Assembly (NCBI RefSeq): GCF_031954365.1
Contig: NZ_JAUSVZ010000006.1
Length of the DNA: 64,000 nt
Origin: Brevibacillus aydinogluensis
GTDB taxonomy: Bacteria > Bacillota > Bacilli > Brevibacillales > Brevibacillaceae
Direction: 5' to 3' (one strand)
Shown here: positions 40,654-49,138 of the stretch, one piece after another
Position numbering within the stretch: position 1 is the first letter of the stretch
Layout: each line of letters begins with the position of its first letter
Notes under the pieces: generated by a model
Database searches by the model: none
What the model saw: only the letters and a program-made list of their open reading frames with translations
Told to the model about the DNA's origin: nothing
Program-made: the position numbers and the translations under genes

Positions 40654-41067
40654 ATGTTCGGTTTTGGGAAAAAGGAAAAAAAGATGGACGGCATCGATGT
40701 ATTGCTGATTAAGACGGAAGAATCGCAACTTCGCGACATCTACATGGTCGCGTTTCCCAGCATGTATGCCAATGACATTGTCAGCATGCTGCAAAAGCTG
40801 GAAAAATCGCCGCTGAACAATCGGGAATACCTGGGGGAACTGGGCGGATTCCGCATCATGATCCACCTGGAGGCCATGACCCGATATGAGGTGCTGGACG
40901 ATGCGGACATGGAGGCGCATCCGCTGCAAATCAGCGACTTTGCCAACTTTCTGCTGCGCCGTCTGGAGACGCTGGAGGCAAACGGCCAGCTGCCTGAATC
41001 GGAAGACGTGGCGTTCTTCATGGGCGAGCTGACCATGCTTCGCGACGGCAGTTTTATCCCGCAGTAA
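40654..41067 (+). CDS. Conserved-looking cytoplasmic protein, unknown
   Basis: I do not recognise this 137-residue protein. It starts M-F-G-F-G-K-K-E-K-K, a basic cap, then an alpha/beta region with long helices (A-N-D-I-V-S-M-L-Q-K-L-E-K near 39-51, I-S-D-F-A-N-F-L-L-R-R-L-E-T-L near 93-107). No signal peptide or membrane helix. GAGGTGG lies 7-9 bp before ATG. It sits divergently from the proBAC leader and 138 bp upstream of the ABC genes, so it may or may not share their transcript. Confidence 0.65.
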   Translation: MFGFGKKEKKMDGIDVLLIKTEESQLRDIYMVAFPSMYANDIVSMLQKLEKSPLNNREYLGELGGFRIMIHLEAMTRYEVLDDADMEAHPLQISDFANFLLRRLETLEANGQLPESEDVAFFMGELTMLRDGSFIPQ

Positions 41068-41205
41068 CACGCAAGCCGGCATTCTTGCCGGCTCTTTTCT
41101 CAGGCGCAGGAGAACCGCAGGGTGCAGGGGAGATACGAAACTCATTATCGGCTGGTTCGTATTACGTGTAAGTACGACGCACTTCCCGGCAAAAGGAGGA
41201 CGACC

Positions 41206-41931
41206 ATGATCGAACTCGTGGACGTGAGCAAGAGCTACGGCGGTACTGTCAAGGCGGTTGACCGCCTCACCCTGACCGTTCCCCGCGGGGAAATTTTCGG
41301 TTTTCTCGGGCCAAACGGGGCGGGCAAGACAACGACGATCAAGATGATTACCGGCATCGTCCGGCCGGACCAGGGAACCATCCGGGTGAACGGCCGAGAT
41401 ATCGGGACCGAACCGCTGGAGGCCAAGCGGCAGTTCGGTTATGTGCCGGACAGTCCCGACTTGTTTTTGCGCCTGAAAGGGCTGGAATACGTCACCTTTA
41501 TGGCCGACATGTACGGAGTGCCGCAGGACGTGCGCAAGGAGCGGATCGCCCGGCTGGCCGAACGGTTTGACATGACCGACGCCCTCTCTGATCCGATTCA
41601 GAGTTATTCGCACGGCATGAGGCAAAAAATCGTAATCATGGGGGCCCTCGTCCACCATCCGGAAGTCTGGATTCTCGACGAACCGCTGACCGGGCTGGAC
41701 CCAAAATCAGCGTTCACCCTGAAGGAAATGATGCGGGAACACGCTGACAGCGGCCGGACCGTGTTTTTCTCCACACACGTGCTGGAAGTGGCGGAGAAGC
41801 TGTGTGACCGCGTCGCCATCATTAACAAGGGCGAGATTCTGTTCTGCGGCACGTTCAAGGAGATGCAAGAGCACTTCCGCACCAGCGAATCGCTGGAACG
41901 GCTGTTCCTGGAGCTGACGAAGCATGAATAG
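41206..41931 (+). CDS. ABC transporter ATP-binding protein (YxlF/NatA-type exporter)
   Basis: The 241-residue ATPase has Walker A G-P-N-G-A-G-K-T-T (about 38-46), Q-loop region F-G-Y-V-P-D-S-P-D-L-F, signature Y-S-H-G-M-R-Q-K, Walker B V-W-I-L-D-E-P-L-T-G-L-D and H-loop F-S-T-H-V. The signature Y-S-H-G-M is a variant of L-S-G-G-Q shared by drug/bacteriocin-type exporters. ATG 41206 has AAAGGAGGAC upstream. It overlaps the permease gene by 8 bp, so they form one two-gene exporter. Confidence 0.88.
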   Translation: MIELVDVSKSYGGTVKAVDRLTLTVPRGEIFGFLGPNGAGKTTTIKMITGIVRPDQGTIRVNGRDIGTEPLEAKRQFGYVPDSPDLFLRLKGLEYVTFMADMYGVPQDVRKERIARLAERFDMTDALSDPIQSYSHGMRQKIVIMGALVHHPEVWILDEPLTGLDPKSAFTLKEMMREHADSGRTVFFSTHVLEVAEKLCDRVAIINKGEILFCGTFKEMQEHFRTSESLERLFLELTKHE

Positions 41932-43588
41932 GACCTGGAAGTTGACCAAGGTGCTGATGAAAAACGGCAGCGGCCTATTGAGCGGGAAGCGGGGGAATTG
42001 GTGGAAAAATGCGCTGATTATCCTGCTGTTGGCTGTCGCCTTTTTTCCGATGATATCCGGATACGTGATGGGGGTCATGGGCCTGTACGACGGACTGTCG
42101 GCGAGCGGGCAGCAGAGCGCGCTCTTGGGGATGGGGATGGCAATTGCCAGTATGGGCATCCTGATTTTCGCCCTTTTTTACGTTCTGACTGTATACTACT
42201 ACTCGCAGGACGTGGAGCACCTGCTGCCCCTGCCGCTCAAGCCGTCCGACATTCTCGGGGCAAAGTTCCTCGTCACGCTGGTGTACGAGTACGTGCCGAC
42301 CGCGTTTTTGCTGCTGCCGCTGCTGATAACGTACGGGGTGAAAAGTGGCGCCGGACCGCTCTACTACCTGTACGCGGCCGTCGTCTTTTTGACGCTGCCG
42401 GTCATCCCGCTGGTCATCGCCTCGCTGGTGGCCATGCTGTTCATGCGGGTGACAAGCGTGGGGAAAAGCAGGGACCGGCTCCGCCTGATCAGCGGCGTAA
42501 TCGGGATCGCGGCCGTGATTGGCGTTCAAGTTGCCATCAATCGGAACAACGCAGGGGAACACAGCTTCGAGCAGTTGGCACAAATGCTGATCTCGGATAA
42601 TAACGCCCTGCTTTCGCTGGTCACCCGACTGTTCCCGAACACCAGGCTGGGGGCGTTGGCGCTTGTCGAGTCGGGAGCTCTCGCCGGCCTATGGTACCTG
42701 CTCGCCTTTGTGCTGGTGTCGGCGGTGTTTGCCGCGGGCTTTGTCATGCTGGGAGACCGCTTGTACCTGAAGGGTGTCATGGGGATCTCCGAGACGGCGG
42801 CCAGGCGCAGGCGTGTCAGCGGGGATGAGTTTGACAAGCTGACCGGACGAAGGTCGCCTGTGCTGGCGTTCGCCAGCAAGGAATGGAAGGTGCTGCTGCG
42901 CACCCCTGCCTTTTTCCTCAACTGCGTCCTGTCCTGCTTCTTGTTTCCCTTGCTGGTGTTCATTCCCGTGCTCAGCCGCCCGGACGGGTTTGAAACAGTG
43001 GGCGAGTGGGGGCAGTTTCTCCAGAAAGACGCCTTTGCCGGAATTGGCGTGGCGGTCTTGTTTGTGCTCGCCATTTTCATGACGGTCATGAACAGCGTCT
43101 CCGCCACGGCCTTCTCGCGCGACGGGCAGTCCTTTTTCGTCAACAAGTACCTGCCTGTTTCTTACGTGCAGATCATCGCGGCCAAAGTGGTGCCGGGCAC
43201 GATACTGGGCATCATCAGCATGCTGCTGCTGTGTGCCGTCCTCGGGCTGGTGTTTCATCCGCCGCTGCAATTTCTCGTGATCGCGTTGCTTGCCAGCCTG
43301 CCGGGCATCGTGTTCCTCAACCTGATCGGGATCATGATAGACCTCAGGATGCCCAAACTGGACTGGGATTCAGAGCAGAAGGCGGTCAAGCAGAACTGGA
43401 ACACGCTGTTCTCGTTGGCGGCCGTGGTGGTCATCGCAGCGCCAACGCTGTACCTGGTGTTCCAGGTGACGCCGTCGCTGTACGGCATCAGCCTGTTGCT
43501 GTTTGGCTTGTTTGCCGTCTTCGACCTGGTGCTCTGGCGGGTGCTGGTGACCAAAGGACCAGAATGGATGGAGAAGATCAAGTCGTAA
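41924..43588 (+). CDS. ABC transporter permease, large 12-helix type
   Basis: The 554-residue membrane protein has about twelve hydrophobic segments in two similar halves, each with soluble loops (a K-K-S-x-E-T-A-A-R-R-R-R-V-like basic loop near residue 285). Such fused permeases accompany a single short ATPase in two-component exporters of Firmicutes. It starts inside the ATPase gene. The substrate is unknown. A pre-hairpin repeat copy and a terminator follow its stop. Confidence 0.8.
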   Translation: MNRTWKLTKVLMKNGSGLLSGKRGNWWKNALIILLLAVAFFPMISGYVMGVMGLYDGLSASGQQSALLGMGMAIASMGILIFALFYVLTVYYYSQDVEHLLPLPLKPSDILGAKFLVTLVYEYVPTAFLLLPLLITYGVKSGAGPLYYLYAAVVFLTLPVIPLVIASLVAMLFMRVTSVGKSRDRLRLISGVIGIAAVIGVQVAINRNNAGEHSFEQLAQMLISDNNALLSLVTRLFPNTRLGALALVESGALAGLWYLLAFVLVSAVFAAGFVMLGDRLYLKGVMGISETAARRRRVSGDEFDKLTGRRSPVLAFASKEWKVLLRTPAFFLNCVLSCFLFPLLVFIPVLSRPDGFETVGEWGQFLQKDAFAGIGVAVLFVLAIFMTVMNSVSATAFSRDGQSFFVNKYLPVSYVQIIAAKVVPGTILGIISMLLLCAVLGLVFHPPLQFLVIALLASLPGIVFLNLIGIMIDLRMPKLDWDSEQKAVKQNWNTLFSLAAVVVIAAPTLYLVFQVTPSLYGISLLLFGLFAVFDLVLWRVLVTKGPEWMEKIKS

Positions 43589-43621
43589 GAAAAAGTGCAT
43601 GGCAAGGAGAAATGGGGCAAA

Positions 43622-43674
43622 GAAAGCCAAGCGGGCCCCATCACTCATGTGCCGCGGACTTTGTCTGCACGCTG
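43622..43674 (+). repeat. Pre-terminator intergenic repeat, copy C
   Basis: AAGCGGGCCCCATCACTCATG then GGACTTTGTCTGCA aligns with copies A and B. It directly precedes a terminator hairpin after the ABC permease gene. Confidence 0.7.
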
Positions 43675-43703
43675 AACCGGAGGAGTCATTCCTTCGGTTT
43701 TTT
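43675..43703 (+). terminator. Intrinsic terminator after the ABC exporter
   Basis: AACCGGAGG pairs with CCTTCGGTT (one G-T) around AGTCATT and runs into TTTTTT. Confidence 0.8.
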
Positions 43704-43748
43704 GCTTGGCCTAGTGCGGCACAGGGAGCGGAAAGACGCACGACACAG

Positions 43749-43843
43749 AGCTTAAAAACTGGATGATGTTTCCTGAATGCAGGATGATCGGACTATTGGG
43801 TCAGGCGGAGAGCTTGTGCATCCCATCCTAAATTTTTTAAGCT
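43749..43843. repeat. 95-bp inverted-repeat element before the SLH gene promoter
   Basis: AGCTTAAAAA (43749) and TTTTTAAGCT (43834) are perfect 10-bp arms; just inside, GGATG (43761) and CATCC (43824) also pair. The right arm ends 3 bp before the -35 of the SLH gene. It may be an operator/cruciform or a small decayed element. Confidence 0.5.
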
Positions 43844-43846
43844 ATC

Positions 43847-43875
43847 TTTACAAAGGTGGGAACTGTTGGTATTTT
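43847..43875 (+). promoter_or_regulatory. Promoter of the SLH-domain gene
   Basis: TTTACA and TATTTT are 17 bp apart in an AT-rich stretch about 110 bp before the ATG. Confidence 0.5.
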
Positions 43876-43987
43876 TTTCTCATAACTTAGCAGCGGTTGG
43901 GCGGTAAAACAGGCAGTTTTTCCCGGAAATCATCTGTACAAATCATACCATTCGACGCAAATTCACTTGGAGAGGAAAGGAGAAATC

Positions 43988-45100
43988 ATGTTCAAGAGAA
44001 GTCTTTTGTGGGTACTCATGGTTTGCCTGTTGTTCCAGGTCGTCATCGTGCCCTGCGCAAACGCCGAAACCGCGTACGACGACGTCAAGGGGCACTGGGC
44101 CAGCGAGCAGATTCAGTTCTTGACCGAACGGGGCATATACAAGGGAAACGGCACGCGCCATTTTTACCCGGACAAGCCAATTACCCGCGGCGAGGCGCTG
44201 GTGCTGGCGAACCGCGTCTTTGAAGCCGTCTACGGACCGTTGGCTGCTCCCGAGCAGAAGGCTTACCTCGATTACAGGTATCCGCTCCGAAAAGAAATCG
44301 AAGCGATGACGGCCAACCTGCAGGTGCTGCTGGACGTCCAGACAGGCTTTGTCAACGAATACCGGCCGGGTGACAAGATTCTCTATTATCTCCATCTGGT
44401 TTCGCAGGGGCAGTTGATGAAAACACCGCAGAAAGAACTGGTCGACTGGTGGGTGCCGACCCAGTTCCTGCAGTATCCGCTTTCGCGGGAAGAAGCCAGC
44501 ATGATCTTCTTTCACCTGCTCGCCCCGTACAAGTTGAGAACCATGAATGCAAAGTCGCAGGATGTCGCCTCGTTTTTCGCCGGGTACCAAGGATGGAAAC
44601 AGCCAAGCTATTATCCTGATACTGCTTCGCCTTATGCGGGAGCGATTCGCGAATTCCATCTGTTCAACGAAACGCGCCTGTTTAACCCGTACAAAAACAT
44701 GACACGCGCAGAGTTTGCGACCGTACTGAAGCGCCTGTACGATTTTTACACGGAAGACGCCGCCAAACAGTTCCGGGAATCGCAAAATCGGCAGCAAACA
44801 GCGGTGAACATGCTGCTGACCGCCGCCAACTATGCGCACCAAACCAAGAATGAGAAATGGCTGGACGCGTATCTGAGCAAGTCTGCGCAGGAGAGCATCG
44901 ACAAAATCGGCGTGCCGCTGCATGACTATCGCGTGACGCTCACGCTGCGCAAGGATGACACCGACAAGAACAAGCTGTGGGTCACGGCAGCTTACGTAGA
45001 CAGCAAAGTGGGCAAATACGAGCTGGAGTACCTGCTGGAACCGGATGACGGAAATCCGTTTGGCCGCAAGGTGATGTCGATCAACATCATCCATAAGTAA
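43988..45100 (+). CDS. Secreted S-layer homology (SLH) domain protein
   Basis: The 370-residue protein has a signal peptide (F-K-R-S then a hydrophobic core ending C-A-N-A-E near residue 26) and three SLH-like segments: about 30-78 (D-V-K-G-H-W-A-S-E-Q-I then I-T-R-G-E-A), about 131-185 (P-L-S-R-E-E-A) and about 213-250 (N-M-T-R-A-E-F). SLH domains hold proteins to cell-wall polysaccharide. The last 110 residues form an unassigned alpha/beta domain. AAAGGAG lies 6-7 bp before ATG. It is its own transcription unit. Confidence 0.85.
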   Translation: MFKRSLLWVLMVCLLFQVVIVPCANAETAYDDVKGHWASEQIQFLTERGIYKGNGTRHFYPDKPITRGEALVLANRVFEAVYGPLAAPEQKAYLDYRYPLRKEIEAMTANLQVLLDVQTGFVNEYRPGDKILYYLHLVSQGQLMKTPQKELVDWWVPTQFLQYPLSREEASMIFFHLLAPYKLRTMNAKSQDVASFFAGYQGWKQPSYYPDTASPYAGAIREFHLFNETRLFNPYKNMTRAEFATVLKRLYDFYTEDAAKQFRESQNRQQTAVNMLLTAANYAHQTKNEKWLDAYLSKSAQESIDKIGVPLHDYRVTLTLRKDDTDKNKLWVTAAYVDSKVGKYELEYLLEPDDGNPFGRKVMSINIIHK

Positions 45101-45223
45101 CGGCATAAACGGCAGGGGCGGCTGCGTCTTTGCTGCCTGTACGTGGCCGCCTGCCCTGTCCTTGGCTGTTGCGGCGGGAAAACTTCCGGGAAGGGGAGAG
45201 AGCGAATAAGCAGCAAATGAAGA
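45101..45223 (+). other. Intergenic hairpin region after the SLH gene
   Basis: GGCAGGGGCGGC (45111-45122) pairs with GCCGCCTGCC (45146-45155) with a two-base bulge; no T-tract follows. I see nothing else here. Confidence 0.35.
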
Positions 45224-45252
45224 TTGCAACCGCTCTCCTTTTCGTTTACAAT
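45224..45252 (+). promoter_or_regulatory. Promoter of the fad operon
   Basis: TTGCAA and TACAAT are 17 bp apart. ACTGA....TCAGT dyad (45256-45273) overlaps the expected start site and could be a second, weaker repressor site. The message would have a leader of about 240 nt. Confidence 0.6.
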
Positions 45253-45345
45253 AAAACTGAGCGATCATTCAGTCGCGTCTGAATCGCCAAACATCTCACA
45301 GGTGCGAGGGCTTATACGGTGGGGTGTTTTTTTACACCAGCAAAA

Positions 45346-45363
45346 TGAATGAGCATTCATTCA
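45346..45363 (+). promoter_or_regulatory. FadR-type operator upstream of fadN
   Basis: TGAATGAGCATTCATTCA is 18 bp long and matches the Bacillus FadR box TGAATGA-N4-TCATTCA. It is 130 bp before fadN and downstream of the predicted promoter, where a bound repressor would block elongation. Confidence 0.8.
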
Positions 45364-45493
45364 AGGGGTGACATGTGCGGCGAAAAAAAGGAATACGTTT
45401 GAACAGGTAGAAATCCTTCGTGAAAAACTCTGCAAGTTCAGACTGTTTTGCCTTTTTCGCAGGACCCCATTTCTTTAGTGAGGAGGGTAATGG

Positions 45494-47902
45494 ATGGAAC
45501 GCAACATCTACAAAGCGGCCGTGCTCGGTTCCGGCGTGATGGGAGCAAGCATCGCCGCTCATCTGGCCAACGTCGGCATCCCCGTTTACCTGCTGGACAT
45601 CGTGCCGCGAGAGTTGACAGAGGACGAGAGAAAGAAAGGACTGACGCTGGCTGATCCCGTCGTCCGCAACCGCATCGCCCAGTCCGGCAAGGACCGGCTG
45701 CTGAAAGAAAAACCGGCTCCGCTCTACGACAAGGCGAACCTGGACCTGATCACTGTCGGCAACATGGAAGACCACCTGTCCTATCTCGGCGAGGCTGACT
45801 GGATCATCGAGGCGGTCGTGGAAAACCTCGACGTAAAGAAAAAGGTGTTTGAACTGGTCGAGGCGCACCGCAGGCCGGGCACCATCGTCTCCTCCAATAC
45901 GTCGGGCGTTTCCATCAACGAGATATGCGCGGGACGTTCCGACGAGTTTCGCAAGCATTTCCTGGGCACGCACTTTTTTAATCCGCCCCGTTATCTGAAA
46001 CTTCTTGAGATTATTCCCGGAAACGACACGGACCCGGCGATTGTCGACTACATGATGCACTTTGGCGAATTCGTGCTGGGCAAAGGAACGGTGCTCTGCA
46101 AGGACACCCCCAACTTCATCGCCAACCGCATCGGGACGTTCGGCCTGCAGGTCTCGATCCAGGAGATGATGCGGCTCGGACTGGGCATCGACGAGGTAGA
46201 CGCGCTGACGGGTCCGGTGATCGGTCGTCCGAAAAGCGCCACCTTCCGCACGCTGGACGTGGTCGGGCTGGACACGTATGTGCACGTGGCCAACAACGTG
46301 AAAAACAAGACCGCGGATGACGCGGAAAAAGCGATCTTCGAAGTGCCGTCCCTGGTGCTGCAGTTGGTGGAAAAGGGCTGGCTCGGCCAAAAGGCAGGTC
46401 AGGGCTTCTTCAAGCAGGTAAAGACGGAGAATGGCAAAGAGATTCTCGTACTCGACTACAACACGCTGGAATACCGTCCGCGCGTCAAGGCGAAGTTTCC
46501 GTCGCTGGAGGCGGCCAAGACGGCGAAGACGCTGCCGGAAAAGCTGAAAGCGCTTGTGTACGGCAAGGACAAGGGGAGCGAGTTTCTCTGGAGCGTCTTC
46601 AAGAAGGTGCTGCTCTACTCGGCGGCCAAGGCGTACGAAATCGCCGACGACATCGTGGCTGTCGACCGGGCGATGAAATGGGGCTTCGGCTGGGAACTGG
46701 GACCATTTGAGACCTGGGACGCGATCGGTGTGGAAAAATCGGTGGCCCGCATGCGCGAAGAGGGCGAGACAATCCCGGCGCTGGTGGAGGAACTGCTGGC
46801 GAGCGGCAAGACCTCGTTCTATCAGAAACAGGACGGGCGTGTGGCTGTATTTGCCGTCGGCGGCCGCTACAAGGACGTCGAGGAAAAGAAAGAGCAGATC
46901 AACCTGGCGGCACTCAAGGAACAGGGCCGGCTGATCAGGAAAAACGCGGGTGCCGCGCTGGTGGACCTGGGCGACGGTGTGGCCTGCCTGGAGTTTACCT
47001 CTCCGCACAACGCGCTGGGCATGGATGTGCTGCAGATGGCGGCCTTCGCCGTGGAAGAGGTGCAGCGCAACTTCCTCGGACTGGTGATCGGCAATCAGGG
47101 CAAAAACTTCTGTGTCGGCATGAACCTGGCTCTGGCCTTGATGGAGGCGCAGGACGAAAACTGGTTTGAACTGGACATGTTGGTCAGACAGTTTCACAAG
47201 GTGGGGAACGCGCTGCGCACCATGCACCGTCCGGTCGTAGCGGCGCCGTTCGGCATGACGCTCGGCGGCGGTGTGGAAGTCTGCTTCCTGGCCGACCGCG
47301 TGCAGGCGGCCGCCGAGACCTACATGGGGCTGGTGGAAGTGGGCGTAGGCCTCTTGCCCGGCGGCGGCGGCACCAAGGAGATGCTGTTCCGGGCGATGGA
47401 ACAAGTACCGGAAGGCGGCACCGTGCCGGTTGATCCATTCCCGTTCGTGGCCCGTGCGTTCGAGACGATTGCCATGGCCAAAGTCTCTACCAGCGGGAAG
47501 GAAGCGATCAATCTGGGCTACCTGCGCCCGAGCGACCGGATCAGCATCAATCAGGATCACCTCCTCTACGACGCCAAGCAGCTCGTGTTGACGATGGTCA
47601 AGGAGGGGTATACACCGCAGCGGCCGCGCAAGATTCGCGTCATCGGCGAGTCGGGGTATGCCACCCTGCGGCAAAGCATCTATTCGATGAAAAAGAGCGG
47701 CTACATCAGCGATCACGACGAACTGATCGCCAGCAAGATCGCCTACGTCATGTCCGGCGGCAGCGTGCCGGCCGGCACCGAGGTGACGGAATCCTACATC
47801 CTGGAGCTGGAGCGGCAGGCGTTCCTCGAGCTGATCAAGACGCCCAAGACGCAGCAGCGCATGCAGCACATGCTGATGAAAAACAAGCCATTGCGTAACT
47901 AG
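45494..47902 (+). CDS. fadN: 3-hydroxyacyl-CoA dehydrogenase/enoyl-CoA hydratase FadN
   Basis: The 802-residue bifunctional beta-oxidation enzyme. The N-terminal NAD-binding domain shows V-L-G-S-G-V-M-G-A-S-I-A (about 10-21) and the hydroxyacyl-CoA dehydrogenase motif F-L-G-T-H-F-F-N-P-P-R-Y near 155-166; the C-terminal crotonase-like part has P-V-V-A-A-P-F-G-M-T-L-G-G-G-V-E near 580-595. This order, dehydrogenase first, is that of Bacillus FadN (YusL) rather than E. coli FadB. GAGGAGG lies 8 bp before ATG. It begins the fadN-fadA-fadE operon. Confidence 0.95.
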   Translation: MERNIYKAAVLGSGVMGASIAAHLANVGIPVYLLDIVPRELTEDERKKGLTLADPVVRNRIAQSGKDRLLKEKPAPLYDKANLDLITVGNMEDHLSYLGEADWIIEAVVENLDVKKKVFELVEAHRRPGTIVSSNTSGVSINEICAGRSDEFRKHFLGTHFFNPPRYLKLLEIIPGNDTDPAIVDYMMHFGEFVLGKGTVLCKDTPNFIANRIGTFGLQVSIQEMMRLGLGIDEVDALTGPVIGRPKSATFRTLDVVGLDTYVHVANNVKNKTADDAEKAIFEVPSLVLQLVEKGWLGQKAGQGFFKQVKTENGKEILVLDYNTLEYRPRVKAKFPSLEAAKTAKTLPEKLKALVYGKDKGSEFLWSVFKKVLLYSAAKAYEIADDIVAVDRAMKWGFGWELGPFETWDAIGVEKSVARMREEGETIPALVEELLASGKTSFYQKQDGRVAVFAVGGRYKDVEEKKEQINLAALKEQGRLIRKNAGAALVDLGDGVACLEFTSPHNALGMDVLQMAAFAVEEVQRNFLGLVIGNQGKNFCVGMNLALALMEAQDENWFELDMLVRQFHKVGNALRTMHRPVVAAPFGMTLGGGVEVCFLADRVQAAAETYMGLVEVGVGLLPGGGGTKEMLFRAMEQVPEGGTVPVDPFPFVARAFETIAMAKVSTSGKEAINLGYLRPSDRISINQDHLLYDAKQLVLTMVKEGYTPQRPRKIRVIGESGYATLRQSIYSMKKSGYISDHDELIASKIAYVMSGGSVPAGTEVTESYILELERQAFLELIKTPKTQQRMQHMLMKNKPLRN

Positions 47903-47916
47903 GGAGGGGGAAAGAC

Positions 47917-49095
47917 ATGAGAGAAGCAGTGATCGTCGCCGGCGCCCGCACCGCGGTGGGAAAAGCGAAGCGAGGCAGCCTGAAGGACGTGCATCCCGTC
48001 GACATGGGGGCTGCGGTCGTGAGCAACCTGTTGCGCCGCGTCCCCGAGCTTAATCCGGCCGAGATCGAGGACGTGATCATGGGGACGGCCGTACCGGAAG
48101 CCGAGCAGGGGATGAACATGGCCCGCCTGATCGGCCTGCGCGCCGGATTGCCGACCAACGTTCCCGGCATTACCGTCAACCGCTTTTGCTCGTCCGGCCT
48201 GCAGACCATCGCCTACGCCGCCCAGCAGATTATCGCCGGCGGGGCTGACGTGATCGTGGCCGGCGGGGTGGAGAGCATGAGCCTGCTGCCGATGGCCGGC
48301 CACAAGGTGGCGCTCAATCCGACGCTGATGGAGACAATGCCGGAAGCGTACATGAGCATGGGGCACACAGCCGAGGAAGTGGCAAAGCGCTACGGCGTCA
48401 GCCGCGAAGACCAGGACGCGTTTGCGCTGCAAAGCCATCAGCGGGCTGCAGCCGCCATCGCCGCCGGCAAGTTCCGGGACGAGATTGTGCCGCTGACCGT
48501 CAAGCAGCACCGCGTGGACGATGACGGCAAGCTGCACGTCACGGAGCGCGTCTTTGACACGGACGAGGGCGTGCGGGCTGACACCTCGCTGGAAGCGCTG
48601 GCCAAGCTGAAGCCGGTGTTCCACGTGCAGGGCACGGTCACGGCAGGCAACTCTTCGCAGACGAGCGACGGCGCAGCCGCCGTACTGGTGATGTCGGCGG
48701 AAAAGGCGGACAGTCTGGGCGTTCGCCCGATCGCCAGATTCCGCTCGTTTACGGTGGGCGGCGTCGATCCCGACGTGATGGGGATCGGTCCGGTAGTCGC
48801 CATTCCAAAAGCGCTGAAAATGGCTGGATTGAGCCTGGCCGATGTGGACCTGTTTGAGCTGAACGAGGCGTTTGCCTCCCAGTCACTCGCCGTCATCCGC
48901 GAACTGGGCCTCGACCCGGCAAAAGTAAACGTCAACGGCGGTGCGATTGCCCTGGGCCATCCGCTGGGCTGCACCGGGGCGAAGCTGACCGTTTCCCTGT
49001 TGAATGAGTTGAAGCGGCGCGGCGGCAAGTACGGCGTCGTGACGATGTGCATTGGCGGCGGCATGGGGGCCGCCGGCGTGTTCGAAATGCTGTAG
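47917..49095 (+). CDS. fadA: Acetyl-CoA C-acyltransferase (thiolase) FadA
   Basis: The 392-residue thiolase cuts 3-ketoacyl-CoA in the last step of beta-oxidation. The acylated cysteine is in N-R-F-C-S-S-G-L-Q near residue 91, the histidine in A-L-G-H-P-L-G near 349, and the second cysteine in C-I-G-G-G-M-G near 379. It starts 14 bp after fadN with GGGAGGGGG 8 bp upstream. Confidence 0.95.
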   Translation: MREAVIVAGARTAVGKAKRGSLKDVHPVDMGAAVVSNLLRRVPELNPAEIEDVIMGTAVPEAEQGMNMARLIGLRAGLPTNVPGITVNRFCSSGLQTIAYAAQQIIAGGADVIVAGGVESMSLLPMAGHKVALNPTLMETMPEAYMSMGHTAEEVAKRYGVSREDQDAFALQSHQRAAAAIAAGKFRDEIVPLTVKQHRVDDDGKLHVTERVFDTDEGVRADTSLEALAKLKPVFHVQGTVTAGNSSQTSDGAAAVLVMSAEKADSLGVRPIARFRSFTVGGVDPDVMGIGPVVAIPKALKMAGLSLADVDLFELNEAFASQSLAVIRELGLDPAKVNVNGGAIALGHPLGCTGAKLTVSLLNELKRRGGKYGVVTMCIGGGMGAAGVFEML

Positions 49096-49138
49096 GCACG
49101 GAGAAACACCACATTTTATAAAAAGGGAGAGGGATTTG

